A stretch of DNA of 64,000 nucleotides from Bathymodiolus brooksi (taxonomy: Eukaryota; Mollusca; Bivalvia; Mytilida; Modiolidae), in NCBI GenBank assembly GCA_963680875.1, contig OY804588.1, forward strand, positions 81,616,829 through 81,680,828. Reading direction: 5' to 3'. The notes beneath the pieces are model-generated. The model was given only the letters and a program-made list of their open reading frames with translations. It ran no database searches and was not told where the DNA came from. Below are positions 33,034 through 45,525 of this stretch, in pieces. The position numbers were made by a program, and so were the translations under genes. The number at the start of each line of letters is the position of its first letter. Position 1 is the first letter of the stretch.

Positions 33034-34946
33034 TTACAACCTCTGTGAAGCACAATTCCATGTAGGATCAATTTGTATAGCCTGATGAAAAGTACGCTCA
33101 GCTAATGCACGTTTTCCTATAAGTTGATAAGCTCCTCCTAAGCAATTGTAGGAGTTCGATCTGTCCATGGTACCCACTATAAAATAATCCTCTGATATTG
33201 TGAGTTGTAGATCTCTAAGTGAATTATAACATTGGCTTACATTGTTTAGGTGAAAATGACATAAAAATAACAAGAAATGTGAGTATACTACAGGTGGTAG
33301 TATATGGAAGCTATTGACAACTTCTAATTCTAATTCTTCAGGAATCAATGTAGATTGTGGTGTGAACCTAACCATTCTAACACGTAAAAGTTTTAATATG
33401 TTTGTTATACCTAAATTCTGTACCGTTCTTGTTTTAATTAGTTCGTACTGCCAATCCGTTACGTTTTTTTGATAGAATACTTTTTCTGGTGTACACTTTG
33501 ATAATGCATACGATATGATATAAAGAGCCGGGTTATATTGTTTCATCTTGTAGTAAAACGAGGCAAACATTAACCAACCAGACACAGCGTCATGATGTAT
33601 GTTCTGTGTAAGGTAACAGAGACGTCTTCGGTATTGTTTGTAATTGTCTTTGTTTCTATTCACACTAACAACAGCTTTACACTGTACTACATTACTGCAT
33701 ATCATACTCATGTAATAACGGTAAACAGATTTTAATCTACGAGACTGGCGAATAAAATGAACTGCTTTGCGATATGATTTTAAATGAAATCTTGCTGCAC
33801 CAATAACAGAGAGAGAACATAATATATGTTTGATATATTCTGCTTTTACTTCAGCATTACTATAAATATGGTGTTGCAGTACAGGAAACGAATATAATTG
33901 TTCTGACAGGAGGACACTACGCCAACCGTAACTCCACAATGCATTTAAATGTCCTAGTAAGAGTTGACGTTCTTGTTCTTCTATTTTATTTTCAAACATA
34001 TTAATCTTTGGAATAAAGTAATGAAGACAGATTCCATATTCAAGGCAATAAATGAGTCTTCTAAGACAACTCATGAAACAAGAAATGAAATTTTCGGGTC
34101 GCCATATTGATAACGATGTTTCTTCTGATACCCAAAATATAATATTTTTGATATAAAATGAACATATTAAATCTTTACAACGGCTGTCCCTGTTAACTAC
34201 GTCTTTGATCAATATTTTCATCAAAGCATAACAGAGTAATTGTGTTTGAGTGAAAGAGTATATCAATATTTTTTCACCGACAGAGAATGATATTCGCCAT
34301 TCGATGTGTTCGTTCTTAGATCCTTTAGAACCGATAGGGACAAACAGCACTCCATGCCCTATTATATGTGACTTTACATCACTACAAGGCCATGAACTAT
34401 TAGATCTTGTTATCCATTGGTTAGCGATTGATATCCATTGTCTTGAATGTAATGCGAATGCTATATCTACGTACCCATCTTTGTCTGACACACACGGTCC
34501 ATGAACTACATCAAATCCTTGAAGTTTTCCGACTAACATTGATGTACATAACTGACTAGACAAATACAAATCATTTCCAAATTGTTTACACATTTCAAGA
34601 AGACTGTTATTATTACAGTGAATGAGCCGCAGACGTGAAAATCCCAGCTTGGTATCTTCCATCTCCATAACAACACACGTTTCAGCCGAATTAAGACGTG
34701 CACTATTAATATCCTCATAAACATTTACATCTTTAACAACAAACATAACATCTAGGTCACTCCCCTTCATTTCTAGACCTTCGCCACTGCTTCCACTTGT
34801 TATCTTGTTATATAATTTATCTTGACACAGATTATCATCCATTGTATGAAACATTCTCCTTGTCTTCACTGTTTCCTCGCTACCAACAACATGATGACAG
34901 ACATAACGATACAACGATAAAGATATGTCACGTGATTGATTATACT
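33034..34946 (-). CDS. cGAS-like (Mab-21 family) nucleotidyltransferase with TPR-like C-terminus, copy B, large 3' exon
   Basis: Paralogue of the gene at 2667-4615 with the same architecture. Numbering from the long ORF at 34980: GSSGEGLEMKGSDLDVMF at 63-80 (D75, D77), third acid D172 in GYVDIAFAL, Mab-21 signature EWRISFSVGE at 227-236, TPR-like helices to the end. The ORF again starts at TTG just after an in-frame TAA, and the same acceptor lies inside, so the exon starts at 34946. It ends at a TAA (33034-33036) where gene A has CAA, losing 12 residues (648 versus 660). The matching part of the truncated paralogue at 28138 also reads on, so the early stop is probably new in B. Differences from A concentrate at residues 48-200 and 375-445, while 205-363 differs at only about five positions. 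All catalytic residues are kept, so it is probably functional. Confidence 0.85.
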
Positions 34947-35710
34947 CTACAATATAAACCGATAAAAAGTATGTAAGCAATTACCTAAATCGCATAACAA
35001 ATGTTTCTGTTGGGATCAGTAACGATAATTATATGTTATTGTTAGTCAAGCTGCAATACAATTGAGAAAAAGCGATCCGTGTACAAATTATGGTTGCTAT
35101 AGATTAAAACAATTGTTTTTCAATGATGTGCTATCTTGTTTAGGCCCTTTAGTTGTCTCGCCCCAAACGACTTTTATGTTACTTGATTTTAAATATTTAG
35201 TTTTTCAACGTACCTGATGAAGGTTATCCCAAAAACGTGCCGTGTGCACTACATTTGATATCTATGTACGTATTATGTTTGTGCAACACAGCCTAATTTA
35301 TTATCTACAATGATTGGCAACTGAAAAATTAGTATATTATGGCGAATATATTATAATTGTAAAAACAATAAGAGCTTTGCATCTTATTTTTAACACCACG
35401 GAAACCCCATTTTCATATCGGACAAAAACACATGTATACATCTATTTTTTTTTGTATTTCCAGAATATATCTATGAGGGATTGTGGTAAGTTTTGGTGAA
35501 ATGCAAAAACAAAACGGGGCAGTCAGAGAGATTAAGGAAAACGTTTGTTTTTATAAATATTTCCTTACTTTTGAACTATAGAGCCTCCGTTTCTTTATTA
35601 AGAACCCCTTGTTTTACTAAAACACCCATACACGTCAAGTCACTTTTATTGTTGTATCATTTAATTTATATTTGTGCTTTACAGGTAAGAGGTGTGTTTG
35701 CTGTGTAACA
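34947..35710. other. 5' flank/intron of gene B (U module)
   Basis: Counterpart of 4616-5400, ~96% identical. The first exon, if here, was not found. ORFs at 35314 and 35493 (+) are shadows shared with A. Confidence 0.6.
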
Positions 35711-35765
35711 TTATAGATTAATGCATGCCTTTTTTCATATCAGGACATATATTGTTTCTTTACAT

Positions 35766-36028
35766 ATATTAATGATTTATATAGTTGGATTACCTAACAA
35801 CTCATACAAGCCTATCACCAATATGGGGTGGGTTCAAGCTGGGCTTTGTATATTACAAAAATGGATGCACTCGAATCGCAGCCGCAAGTGAAAAAGTTAC
35901 CAGTTGCTTACTCATGGTCGGTGGTTCTCACCGGGTACTCCGGCTTCCTCCGCCACTAAAACCAGTCGCCATGATATAGCTGAAATATTGCTGAAAGTGG
36001 CGTTAAACACAATAAACCAATCATTAAA
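35766..36028 (+). repeat. SINE, type 2, copy B
   Basis: Same insertion as 5440-5685, slightly better preserved in the middle ('GGTTCTCACCGGGTACTCCG'). Confidence 0.85.
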
Positions 36029-36352
36029 TTAAAACATATAATGTTTTCCCGAAAAAATACTAAAGACAATCATCTGTCGACCGTGATTTTGTAATTTGTC
36101 GTCTTCCACTGAAATATTTTACAAGGTAATTCTGATCAAATTGACACAAGTTAATAACTGATTTATTTTACATTTTTATAGCATTTTACTTGTCTAAGAA
36201 GCTAAAAGCAAAACAAAATTAAAATTATAAGCAAGAGGTAGGTTGCTTTTGCTATGACATACCTTTCCATTTCTGACTTCCACTAGCGTTCCGGATATCA
36301 TTGTTACGAAACATTGTGAAATAATGTTTCATCAAGATCAGTAGAACATATA

Positions 36353-38157
36353 CAATATAGTATAATTACAAGATTAACACCGATAGATAACACATCAATA
36401 ACAAAGCATATCACATCCCTCCCTCCCCCCCCCCCCCCCCCAATGTTTAAAGGAAAACTTCAGTCAGTTGAACAATTGTTAAAATTCAATACATTGTAAC
36501 TTTTTATTCGTAAATAACTAATTATTAAACCAAAAACACCTTTATGTTATCAGTGCATCGAGCTATGCAACAATTATCTTATTATATTTGTGGTTTAATA
36601 GTACATCTTAAAGTCAAAGACTTGATGGGTGCAAGAAGGTTAAATTTATTTAGATACTACATATTATAACTACATTGTTTTGGTTGGCACTGAAATGAAA
36701 ATGCCACATTTGTGTCCAAAAAATCCCGAAATAAGTAATAGGTTGTCACTGAGCTATGAATAGCAGATACATGTATAGTTATTATCGAGACGCTCTCAGT
36801 ATCTTCAAATGTTGGTACGTTCTGCTTAGTATATTACAGGGGATATTTTGCTTAGGTACAATTGTACTGATTTCCTTGCTATATTATTAAATACATATTG
36901 TTTCGCAAAGGAAATATGAGAAAGTTACTTCGAGCAAACAAGCCTAATCCAGGTATTGTCTCTTATTTAGCCTTTATATTAGATTAGAAATTATTTAAAT
37001 TATACATATACAATATAGTATAATTACAAGATTAACACCGATAGATAACACATCAATAACAAAGCATATCACACCCCTCCCTCCCCCCCCCCCCCAATGT
37101 TTAAAGGAAAACTTCAGTCAGTTGAACAATTGTTAAAATTCAATACATTGTAACTTTTTATTCGTAAATAACTAATTATTAAACCAAAAACACCTTTATG
37201 TTATCAGTGCATCGAGCTATGCAACAATTATCTTATTATATTTGTGGTTTAATAGTACATCTTAAAGTCAAAGACTTGATGGGTGCAAGAAGGTTAAATT
37301 TATTTAGATACTACATATTATAACTACATTGTTTTGGTTGGCACTGAAATGAAAATGCCACATTTGTGTCCAAAAAATCCCGAAATAAGTAATAGGTTGT
37401 CACTGAGCTATGAATAGCAGATACATGTATAGTTATTATCGAGACGCTCTCAGTATCTTCAAATGTTGGTACGTTCTGCTTAGTATATTACAGGGGATAT
37501 TTTGCTTAGGTACAATTGTACTGATTTCCTTGCTATATTATTAAATACATATTGTTTCGCAAAGGAAATATGAGAAAGTTACTTCGAGCAAACAAGCCTA
37601 ATCCAGGTATTGTCTCTTATTTAGCCTTTATATTAGATTAGAAATTATTTAAATTATACATATACAATATAGTATAATTACAAGATTAACACCGATAGAT
37701 AACACATCAATAACAAAGCATATCACACCCCTCCCCCCCCCCCCCCCCCCCAATGTTTAAAGGAAAACTTCAGTCAGTTGAACAATTGTTAAAATTCAAT
37801 ACATTGTAACTTTTTATTCGTAAAAAACTAATTATTAAACCAAAAACACCTTTATGTTATCAGTGCATCGAGCTATGCAACACTTATCTTATTATATTTG
37901 TGGTTTAATAGTACATCTTAAAGACTAAACACATGATGGGTTCAAGAAGGTTAAATTTAATTAGATACTACATATTATAACTACATTGTTTTGGTTGGCA
38001 CTGAAATGAAAATGCCACATTTGTGTCCAAAAAATCCCGAAATAAGTAATAGGTTGTCACTGAGCTATGAATAGCTGATACATGTATAGTTATTATCGAG
38101 ACGCTCTCAGTATCTTCAAATGTTGGTACGTTCTGCTTAGTATATTACAGGGGATAT
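36353..38157. repeat. ~655-bp tandem triplication (third unit truncated)
   Basis: 'TATAATTACAAGATTAACAC' starts at 36361, 37019 and 37673, giving periods of 658 and 654. The length differences come from C-runs at 36423-36441, 37083-37095 and 37728-37751. Joins read 'ATTATTTAAATTATACATAT'. Copy A has one unit (6010-6660). Unit 3 stops at ~38157, where the near-identical right block begins. Confidence 0.95.
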
Positions 38158-38686
38158 ATTGTAATGATCATATACATTCAAACATGTATTATCAGGTCAC
38201 CTTTGGGACAGAGGAAATGGGGTCTTATAAGACAGGTGACCTCTTAAAAGAGGTTTAATTCATATGAAATTTTCTATGACAGGACAAGAACAATGTGACC
38301 TTTAAATACAGGTGACTGCTTAATAGAGGTGACCATAAGGACATACTTGACTATGTGGTTTCAAATAAGAGCTCGCACAACGTAGGAATAAGAAACATGC
38401 CTATGACATCCATAATTGTGTACGATTATGTGAGATCTTACTAAAGATGTTAATGTGTTGAATTCCAAAATGATTACATTTTGCATATAACGATGTTCGG
38501 TTAGTCTTTACCTCCAGTTGTTTGTAGGAGGGTTTGTGTCTTATTTGCGTTATTTGTTCTTGATTGCGTGTCCGACAAATGTTGCGTTGTGTTTTAGTTG
38601 TGTTTGTCTTCGTCTGGTGTATCCTATGTTGCCAGTTTCTATGGATAGATCTGATATATCTAAGAATCTAGAAATTTCTCCTGGCA

Positions 38687-39029
38687 AGTGAACCGCATCA
38701 ATGGCTTCATGGTTAGCGTGCTTGCCTTGAGTGCGGTAGTTCGTAAGTTCGAGCCGCGGTCGGGTCAAACCGAATACTTTAAAATTGGTATGTGTTGCTT
38801 CTACGCTCAGCACGCAGTATTAAGGTGAAAGAGCAAACAATGGTTGGCCCGGAATCAGAATAATGTGACCGAGTGCTTCAGTGAATTAGAACTATGCAAA
38901 TCCAACACAGCGTTTTGTTCTAGAACAAAGCGGACCTCATCATCATTTCATTGAAAATTAACTGGTTCACGCCATGATGTAGCTGACAAATTGCTGAATT
39001 GGCGCTAAACAACAATCACTCACTCACAA
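38687..39029 (+). repeat. SINE, type 3, copy B
   Basis: Identical in organisation to 8920-9262. Confidence 0.8.
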
Positions 39030-39134
39030 GTGATATGACTATTTCAAAGACTTAACCGTTATGGAATATCTCTGTCACAAATGACCACGGAAATGTTCCA
39101 CTTGTCGTAAGCACTTACCGATCCTTTCCACTAA

Positions 39135-39342
39135 TGGAGAAGGAACTGCTTACCCTTCCGGAGCACCTAAGTTCACCCCCAGTCTTTATTGGGGTTCGTG
39201 TTTCTCGATCGTTAGTTTTATATGTATGTTTTATATATCATTGTTTGTCCTTTTGTACTTTTTATTTTGGCCATTATGTTGTCTGTTCTTCTTCGATATA
39301 CGGATTCTGATTATCACCTTGGTATCTTCAAACGTGAAACCA
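39135..39342 (+). repeat. R1, copy B
   Basis: Counterpart of 9368-9575. Confidence 0.75.
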
Positions 39343-39551
39343 AGTAAATGGAAATCAGATATAAATATGAAATAAATTGAATGGAATAGAAAATAAAATA
39401 AAATATTTAACTGAACTAGGACATATAATTCCCTTAAAGGATATGTTAGATGCCACAAGGAAACTTAAAAACCACAAAGCAAGTAGGTTTAGGTATATAG
39501 TGTTTTACGTTATTTTCAACAATAATACATATATATCGTGGCGGTGAGTTT

Positions 39552-39727
39552 TATTTGTGGAGGAAATAAGAATACCCGAAGAAAACCACCGTCCTACCGC
39601 AAGTCACTGACAAACTTTATCACATAATGTTGTATCTAGTACACCTCTACTGAGCTGGATTCAAAATCGCAGTGTTAGATCCATTTACCATACAATCACG
39701 ACCACGACGGCCCCAATTAAATTTGGA
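39552..39727 (-). repeat. SINE, type 1, reverse, copy B
   Basis: Counterpart of 9785-9960. Confidence 0.75.
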
Positions 39728-39846
39728 GTTACTGCTCTTCATTATTATGTTAATGCTGGTTTTATAATATGTAGCTAAAATATTATTATCATTATTGATA
39801 GTATTGTTTATTATTATTACTATTCAATTTCCTTGCATTGCCACAT

Positions 39847-40042
39847 TTGTAATATGTGAGTTCGAATCCAGCTCATGACGAGGTATGCTCAATCCAACAT
39901 TATATGATAAAGTACGTCAGTTATTTGCGGCAGGTCAGTGGTTTTTCCGGGTACTACGTTTTCCTCCACCAATAAAACTGACCGTCAAGATATAACTGAA
40001 ACACTGTTGAAAGTGCCGTTAAACACCATAGTCCTAACTCTA
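39847..40042 (+). repeat. SINE, type 1, copy B
   Basis: Counterpart of 10080-10275. Confidence 0.85.
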
Positions 40043-40420
40043 CCCAATTTTCACATTTCTAATATGGTAAAACGAAAGCTGACTTCTCTGCAGGACCTGT
40101 GTACTAGTTTCATTCCTTATGTTGTTGTGCTTAATGTTTAATTCCCATGTATTGTACTTATATTAATCAATCACCAATTCACATTAATCAATTGTATATT
40201 TTAAATTGAACTTTAATTGCACAGCTTGCAATGTGCGTCTTGATTCTACGTTCTGTTGTAAGGGAGATAATTATAATATGAATGTTGTCCCTGTATTCAT
40301 AGTGGTAATTAAATTAGATGAATACTATGTGTATGACTTCTTTTTTGATAGTTAATTGTAGTTTGTTTTTTCAATCTAGTTAATCATGAAATAAATGTTC
40401 CATGTTCGTACTGTACAGAA

Positions 40421-40842
40421 TGAGTGAGTGAGTGTTGCTTAAAGCCAACCCAGCAATTGTTCAGCTATATCATACTGAGAATAATGTATTTTTCAAAGGG
40501 ATGATGATTGGAAAAATATATTTTTTCAAGGAGATGATGATGATGATGATGTCGGCTTTATACTAGACCAACACGCTGAGTTCTAATATTATAGTGCTAA
40601 CTCATTGAAACAACATTCGGCGGATAGAAATGTCGCTCCACTTGGAAACCATATCCTGATTCCAGGCCAACCAGTCTTTGCCCTCTCAACCAGTCTTTGC
40701 CCTTTCATCTTAATGTTGCGTGCTTAGAGTAGAAGCAACAAATGTTAGCTTCACAGTTTTTGGTTTTACCCGATCGGGCCTCGAACCTACGATCTACCGC
40801 ACTCGAGACTAGCAAGCTAACAATTACACCACCAATGCGGTC
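40421..40842 (-). repeat. SINE, type 3, reverse, copy B
   Basis: Counterpart of 10654-11075. Confidence 0.75.
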
Positions 40843-41354
40843 CTTGTTGGAAAGAGGAATAAGAAAGCATATTTTGTCTATAATGTGATAACGTAGTTGT
40901 TTGTACTAGAGCACCCCCGGTGTGCAAGAACATTTACTATGTTTGTCTTTGAATTGTTTTAGAAATCGGGTATTAAGCCATAAATGTTGCATTTTCTTCC
41001 TGGAAAAAGGGACATAGCAGTATATGTCGCATATATTATTAGGACGTAGTTGATACTACCATAACACCCCCGGTTCGCAAGAGCCATTACAGCTTACCGA
41101 AAACAATATTAGTTGGTATCGAATAACACACGGCGTGTATGACTGTCCATACTTGTAATGCCATACATGTCCTACTAACATTAACGACATCTGTAGACGC
41201 CCACTTATTGTAAGTGCTGGAACTAGTATCCCATAAAATCATATGAAAAGTTGTATATTCGGTATGTGTCATTGCATGTGAACTTGACAACAACGCTACA
41301 TATTTAATCGGTAGATGTAATACACAATAAAACAAAACTAGTTCAAGAAGAGTT

Positions 41355-41622
41355 TGAAGATAACAAAGGTCCAATCAGAATCCGGAAATCGAAGAAGGAC
41401 AGAGAACACAATGACCAAAAGGACAAAAGGACAAGCAACGATCTGCAAAACATGCACATAAAACTAAAGATCAAACAACACAAACACCACTAAACCGGGC
41501 GTGAACTCATGTCCTCTGAAAGGTAAAACAGTTCATGTTCCACATGTGGCACACGTCATGTTACTCTAGTTACAAACCCCGTGATAAGTCAGGAATACAT
41601 AGCGGTCTGGGAAGTGATTACG
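41355..41622 (-). repeat. R1, reverse, copy B
   Basis: Counterpart of 11588-11855. Confidence 0.7.
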
Positions 41623-42196
41623 ACAAGTGGAAAAATGAATGTGGTCATTTGTGACACAGACTATTCGCAACGCTTTACCAAGTCATAGTGGCGACCGTAA
41701 AATTTTCAAAGTGATGACTTCATCTTAACCAATATGATCCCTTGGTACAGTAGCTTCCTTGTTAGCAGCAACCCTCTACCATGGAAATCATAATAAGACC
41801 CACAATAGCTGTAATAAAGCTTATTTGTATATTTACAACCACGATTTATTTTGTGTTATTTTGTTTACTTTCCATAGGTTATATTTATTATTTTCTGTTA
41901 AATTTCTATGATTATTTTTAATTTCTGTTTTAATTAAGCATTATTATTATAACTGAGCGATATATACTCCATAAAACAATCATTTTGAATACGATATGAC
42001 AAATTAATATACTTTAAAACAGAAGCATATCAAATATGTCTGATGAGCAACATCAACAAACAAATTAAGCAGCTCCTATGGAGGACTGCAGCAAACATAT
42101 CCGAGGGTAAATATCAACAGGACATCCAGACATGTCTAATAGAGAAGATCAACTATCAAGCAAAACATTATATGCCACAGAGCACATTAACAAACA

Positions 42197-42282
42197 TTGT
42201 TTCCTCACTACCAACAACGTTATGACACACATAGCGATACAACGATAAAGATGTGTCACGTAATTGAATATCGTTTACAATA
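42197..42282 (-). pseudogene. N-terminal exon relic of a cGAS-like gene (module 2, copy B)
   Basis: Counterpart of 12430-12515, with one change in the relic (the CHHVV histidine codon is AAC here). It has the same 15-nt deletion and the same lost acceptor, so inactivation predates the A/B duplication. Confidence 0.85.
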
Positions 42283-42406
42283 TTAAGCAATTATAAGTGA
42301 GTCGTCAATGACCTAAGTCATATAACAAATGTGACTATAAGGGTCAGCATAGATATTTCGTTGTTATTATGTAATGCAATTAAATGAACTACCTTCGAAC
42401 ATGTGT

Positions 42407-43095
42407 TACTCGATCTTTAGTTTGTTTTATGTGTATGTTTTGTAGATCGTTGTTTGTCTTTTCTTGGCCATGATGTTGACTGTTTTTCTTCGATGTACGG
42501 CCCGGGTTGCCCAATGAGTTAGATAGTTGGATTACCTAACAACTCATACAAGCCTATCACCAATACGGCGTGGGTACGCGTCCGGCTTTGTAAATTACTG
42601 AAAAGGGTGCCCTCGATTCGCAGCCGCAAGTGATAAAATTTACCAGTTTCTTGCCCATGATCGGTGGTTTTATCCGGTTACTCCGGCTTCCGCCACCACT
42701 AAAACTGGTCGCCATGAAATAGCTGAAATAGGGGGCCCGCGAGGTTCGATGAGTTAGGTCGTTGTATCTAACAACTCATACAAGCATATCACCAATACGG
42801 CGTGGGTTCGTGCCTGGCTTTGTCAATTACAAATTAGGATGCATTCGACTCGCATCTGCAAGTGATAAAGTTTACCAGTTTCTTGCCCATGGTCGGTGGT
42901 TTAATCCGGGTACTTCAGCTTCTTCCACAACTAAAACTGATCGCCATGACATGGCTGAACTATTGTTGAAAGTGGCGTTAAAACACCAAAAATAAAACCA
43001 AAATTCATTATAGTTGAAACATTGTTGAAAGTGGCGTTAAGCACCAAAAATCAAATCGATGCACGGATTCTGATTACCCCTATGGTATCTTCAAA
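42407..43095 (+). repeat. R1 split by nested type-2 SINE pair, copy B
   Basis: Counterpart of 12640-13330. The flanking repeat reads CGATGTACGG / CGATGCACGG here, a 10-bp near match that supports a target-site duplication. Confidence 0.8.
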
Positions 43096-43099
43096 CTCT

Positions 43100-43670
43100 T
43101 CGCGTGGTGGTTATATGATAAAACAGTTGTCTTTCAAAGATAAATGATCTTAGCTCATTGTATCTGTCTGTTTTACGCCCTTTGCTTTTCCACTCCTAAA
43201 GGTTTTAGCGTACCTAATGAAGGTTATTCCAGAAACGCGTCATGTCCACTAAATTAGATGTCTACGCTTTTATTAGGTATGTGCTACACAGCCTAATGTA
43301 TTATAGACAATGATTGGTAACTGAAAAACTAGTATATTATGGCGAATATATTGTAATTGTATTGTAATTGTAAATAAATAATTCCCAAATTTTGAATTAT
43401 TGAACCACCGTATCTCTAATTAAGAACCTCTTTTTTATTTAATCACCGCTACAGGTAAAATCGCGTCTCTTGCTCTATTATTTAATTCATATTTGTTCTA
43501 TGCTGATAAGTTATGTTGTGTAACATTATTTTAATTGATCACTCAACATTTTAAATTTAGGAATATATATTAAACGCCGTCCTTGATGTCAAGTGCACGT
43601 CACTATAAATACATATCTGTAATAGGAATTTCCACAGGAAACAAAAAACTACTTTTGCTTTAGATTAAAT
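43100..43670. other. Diverged U module, copy B
   Basis: Counterpart of 13335-13900. The GATAA microsatellite follows at 43710-43740. Confidence 0.7.
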
Positions 43671-44152
43671 CGATTCATTTACATATTGTAGACAAATAAA
43701 TATCAGGTTGATAAGAAAAGATAAGATAAGATAAGAAAAGTTGTATCCAAAGTCTGAATTAGAAAAACAACAAATAATAACACAATCGCTAGTGCGCTTG
43801 TGACCGACATACACTGCACAAAAATACATAGCAGTTACAAACAACAAAAACAGGCATGCGAATTAATAGTTTAAAAAGCACTCATAACATATACATGCTG
43901 AAACATATATAATACATATATAATCAATACAACCTTAAGAAATTCTGAATATACTAGCTGTTATGACCTTTTCATAATTTCTTGACATTGTAGTTAATGT
44001 TTCATTCCTTTAATTAAGGACCGCCCTCTCTTTTAATTAAGAAACCGACTTCACCTTTAATCATGAAAGCATCTCCTTTAATCAAAGAAACTCATCTCCT
44101 CCTTTAAGTCCCTTTAACTGCCAACAGCATAGGGGATTTACAACTACATGGG

Positions 44153-44363
44153 CGTGCATGTCACTACTAACGTTGTGACCTCGAATCCCACTAATGGCGA
44201 GGTGTACCTAATACAACTTTAAGTGATGAAAATTTGTCAGTGATTTACGAGAGGTCGGTGATTTTCTCCGGGTACTCAGGTTCCCTCCACTAGTAAAATT
44301 GACCACAATGATATAGCGGATACATTGTTGAAAGTGACGTTGCAGCATAGCCCCTAACCATCA
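44153..44363 (+). repeat. SINE, type 1, copy B
   Basis: Counterpart of 14385-14595. Confidence 0.85.
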
Positions 44364-44509
44364 TTAAGCAAACAAAAACCTTCAGCCATGGGAGATGGCG
44401 AAACAATAGTTCGCTGAAATATTCTTTATTAATGGCCTTGCTAATTTGTCATTTCTGAAGATTTCTAATTAAAATGATCTGTACTAGATAACATAGCTGT
44501 GGGTTAAAA

Positions 44510-45220
44510 TGTGACGACAGATTATATTTTAACACAACCACATCAAAAGTGAACAAGCACCCTCCCCTTTTATTTTATTCACACACGGAAATTGATAATT
44601 CTATTTCGTACTGTCAATATTTTCTAATATATGTTAGTTGTGTACTATATTACATCAAATGTGTTTTACAGAATCTTAATTGTTCATTAATTATTGTAGA
44701 ATAAGAATTCATATTACCTGCCATTCTGGATGTCAAGTCCTCGTCACTATTAATGAATTGTAATGGATTTTTCCACAGGAAAAAACACTTCTTACTGTAT
44801 AGATTTTATTAATACATTTACATATTGTATATTTGATGTCAAGTACATATCACTATAAATAAAAATTTGTAATAGGAATTTCCACAGAAAACAAACCTAC
44901 TCTTGTTTTAGATTATATAGATATATGCTATGGGTTTTCCACAGGAAAACACACTTCTTTCGTTTAGATTTATTCAAAACATTTCCATATTGTATTTGCA
45001 AAGTAGTAAACAGGCTATAAAATATAACCTAAATTTCATCTGTTACTGTATATATAATTATATACATGGACACTGGTAAGTAATGCAGTACAAGGGAAAC
45101 AACTAATTTGTGATGAAAAATAAAATCAGTGATGAATTCAAGAGGGAGCGTAAAGGACGTACGGAGAAAACTAAAGATTAAGAAACACGAACCCATTTAA
45201 CTTATCATAGTCACAATCCC
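44510..45220. repeat. D module and single 59-bp monomer, copy B
   Basis: Counterpart of 14740-15460. The monomer lies at 45162-45220. Confidence 0.7.
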
Positions 45221-45487
45221 GTCCTTCTATGCTCATTTATGACTGATCAACGTATTGTTAACATGAGTAAGACGAAGTGTACTACTAGTAGAGCAGTGAC
45301 ATCCTGTCTTCAATGACGAGTTTGAGTTCTCAATTTGTTTTCTGTGTTTCTATTCGTGGCCATTAAGAATACAATTTATATTTTCTGAAAATGTAGGAAT
45401 ATTGTCTACATATTGTCTGAATATTTGTTATTAAAAGAAGAAGGTGATTAAATAAATATTAGCATACCATATTAAACATGTTGTGTG

Positions 45488-45491
<4 letters not shown>

Positions 45492-45525
<34 letters not shown>
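45492..45525. repeat. (TG)n microsatellite, copy B
   Basis: About two to three TG repeats longer than at 15722-15755. Confidence 0.9.

Larger units (their letters stand above)
31812..38157. repeat. Segmental duplication, copy B, gene-bearing left part
   Basis: Collinear with 1745-6508 at roughly 96% in non-coding parts. It has a 230-bp extra piece at 32650-32885 and the 655-bp triplication at the right end. Confidence 0.85.
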
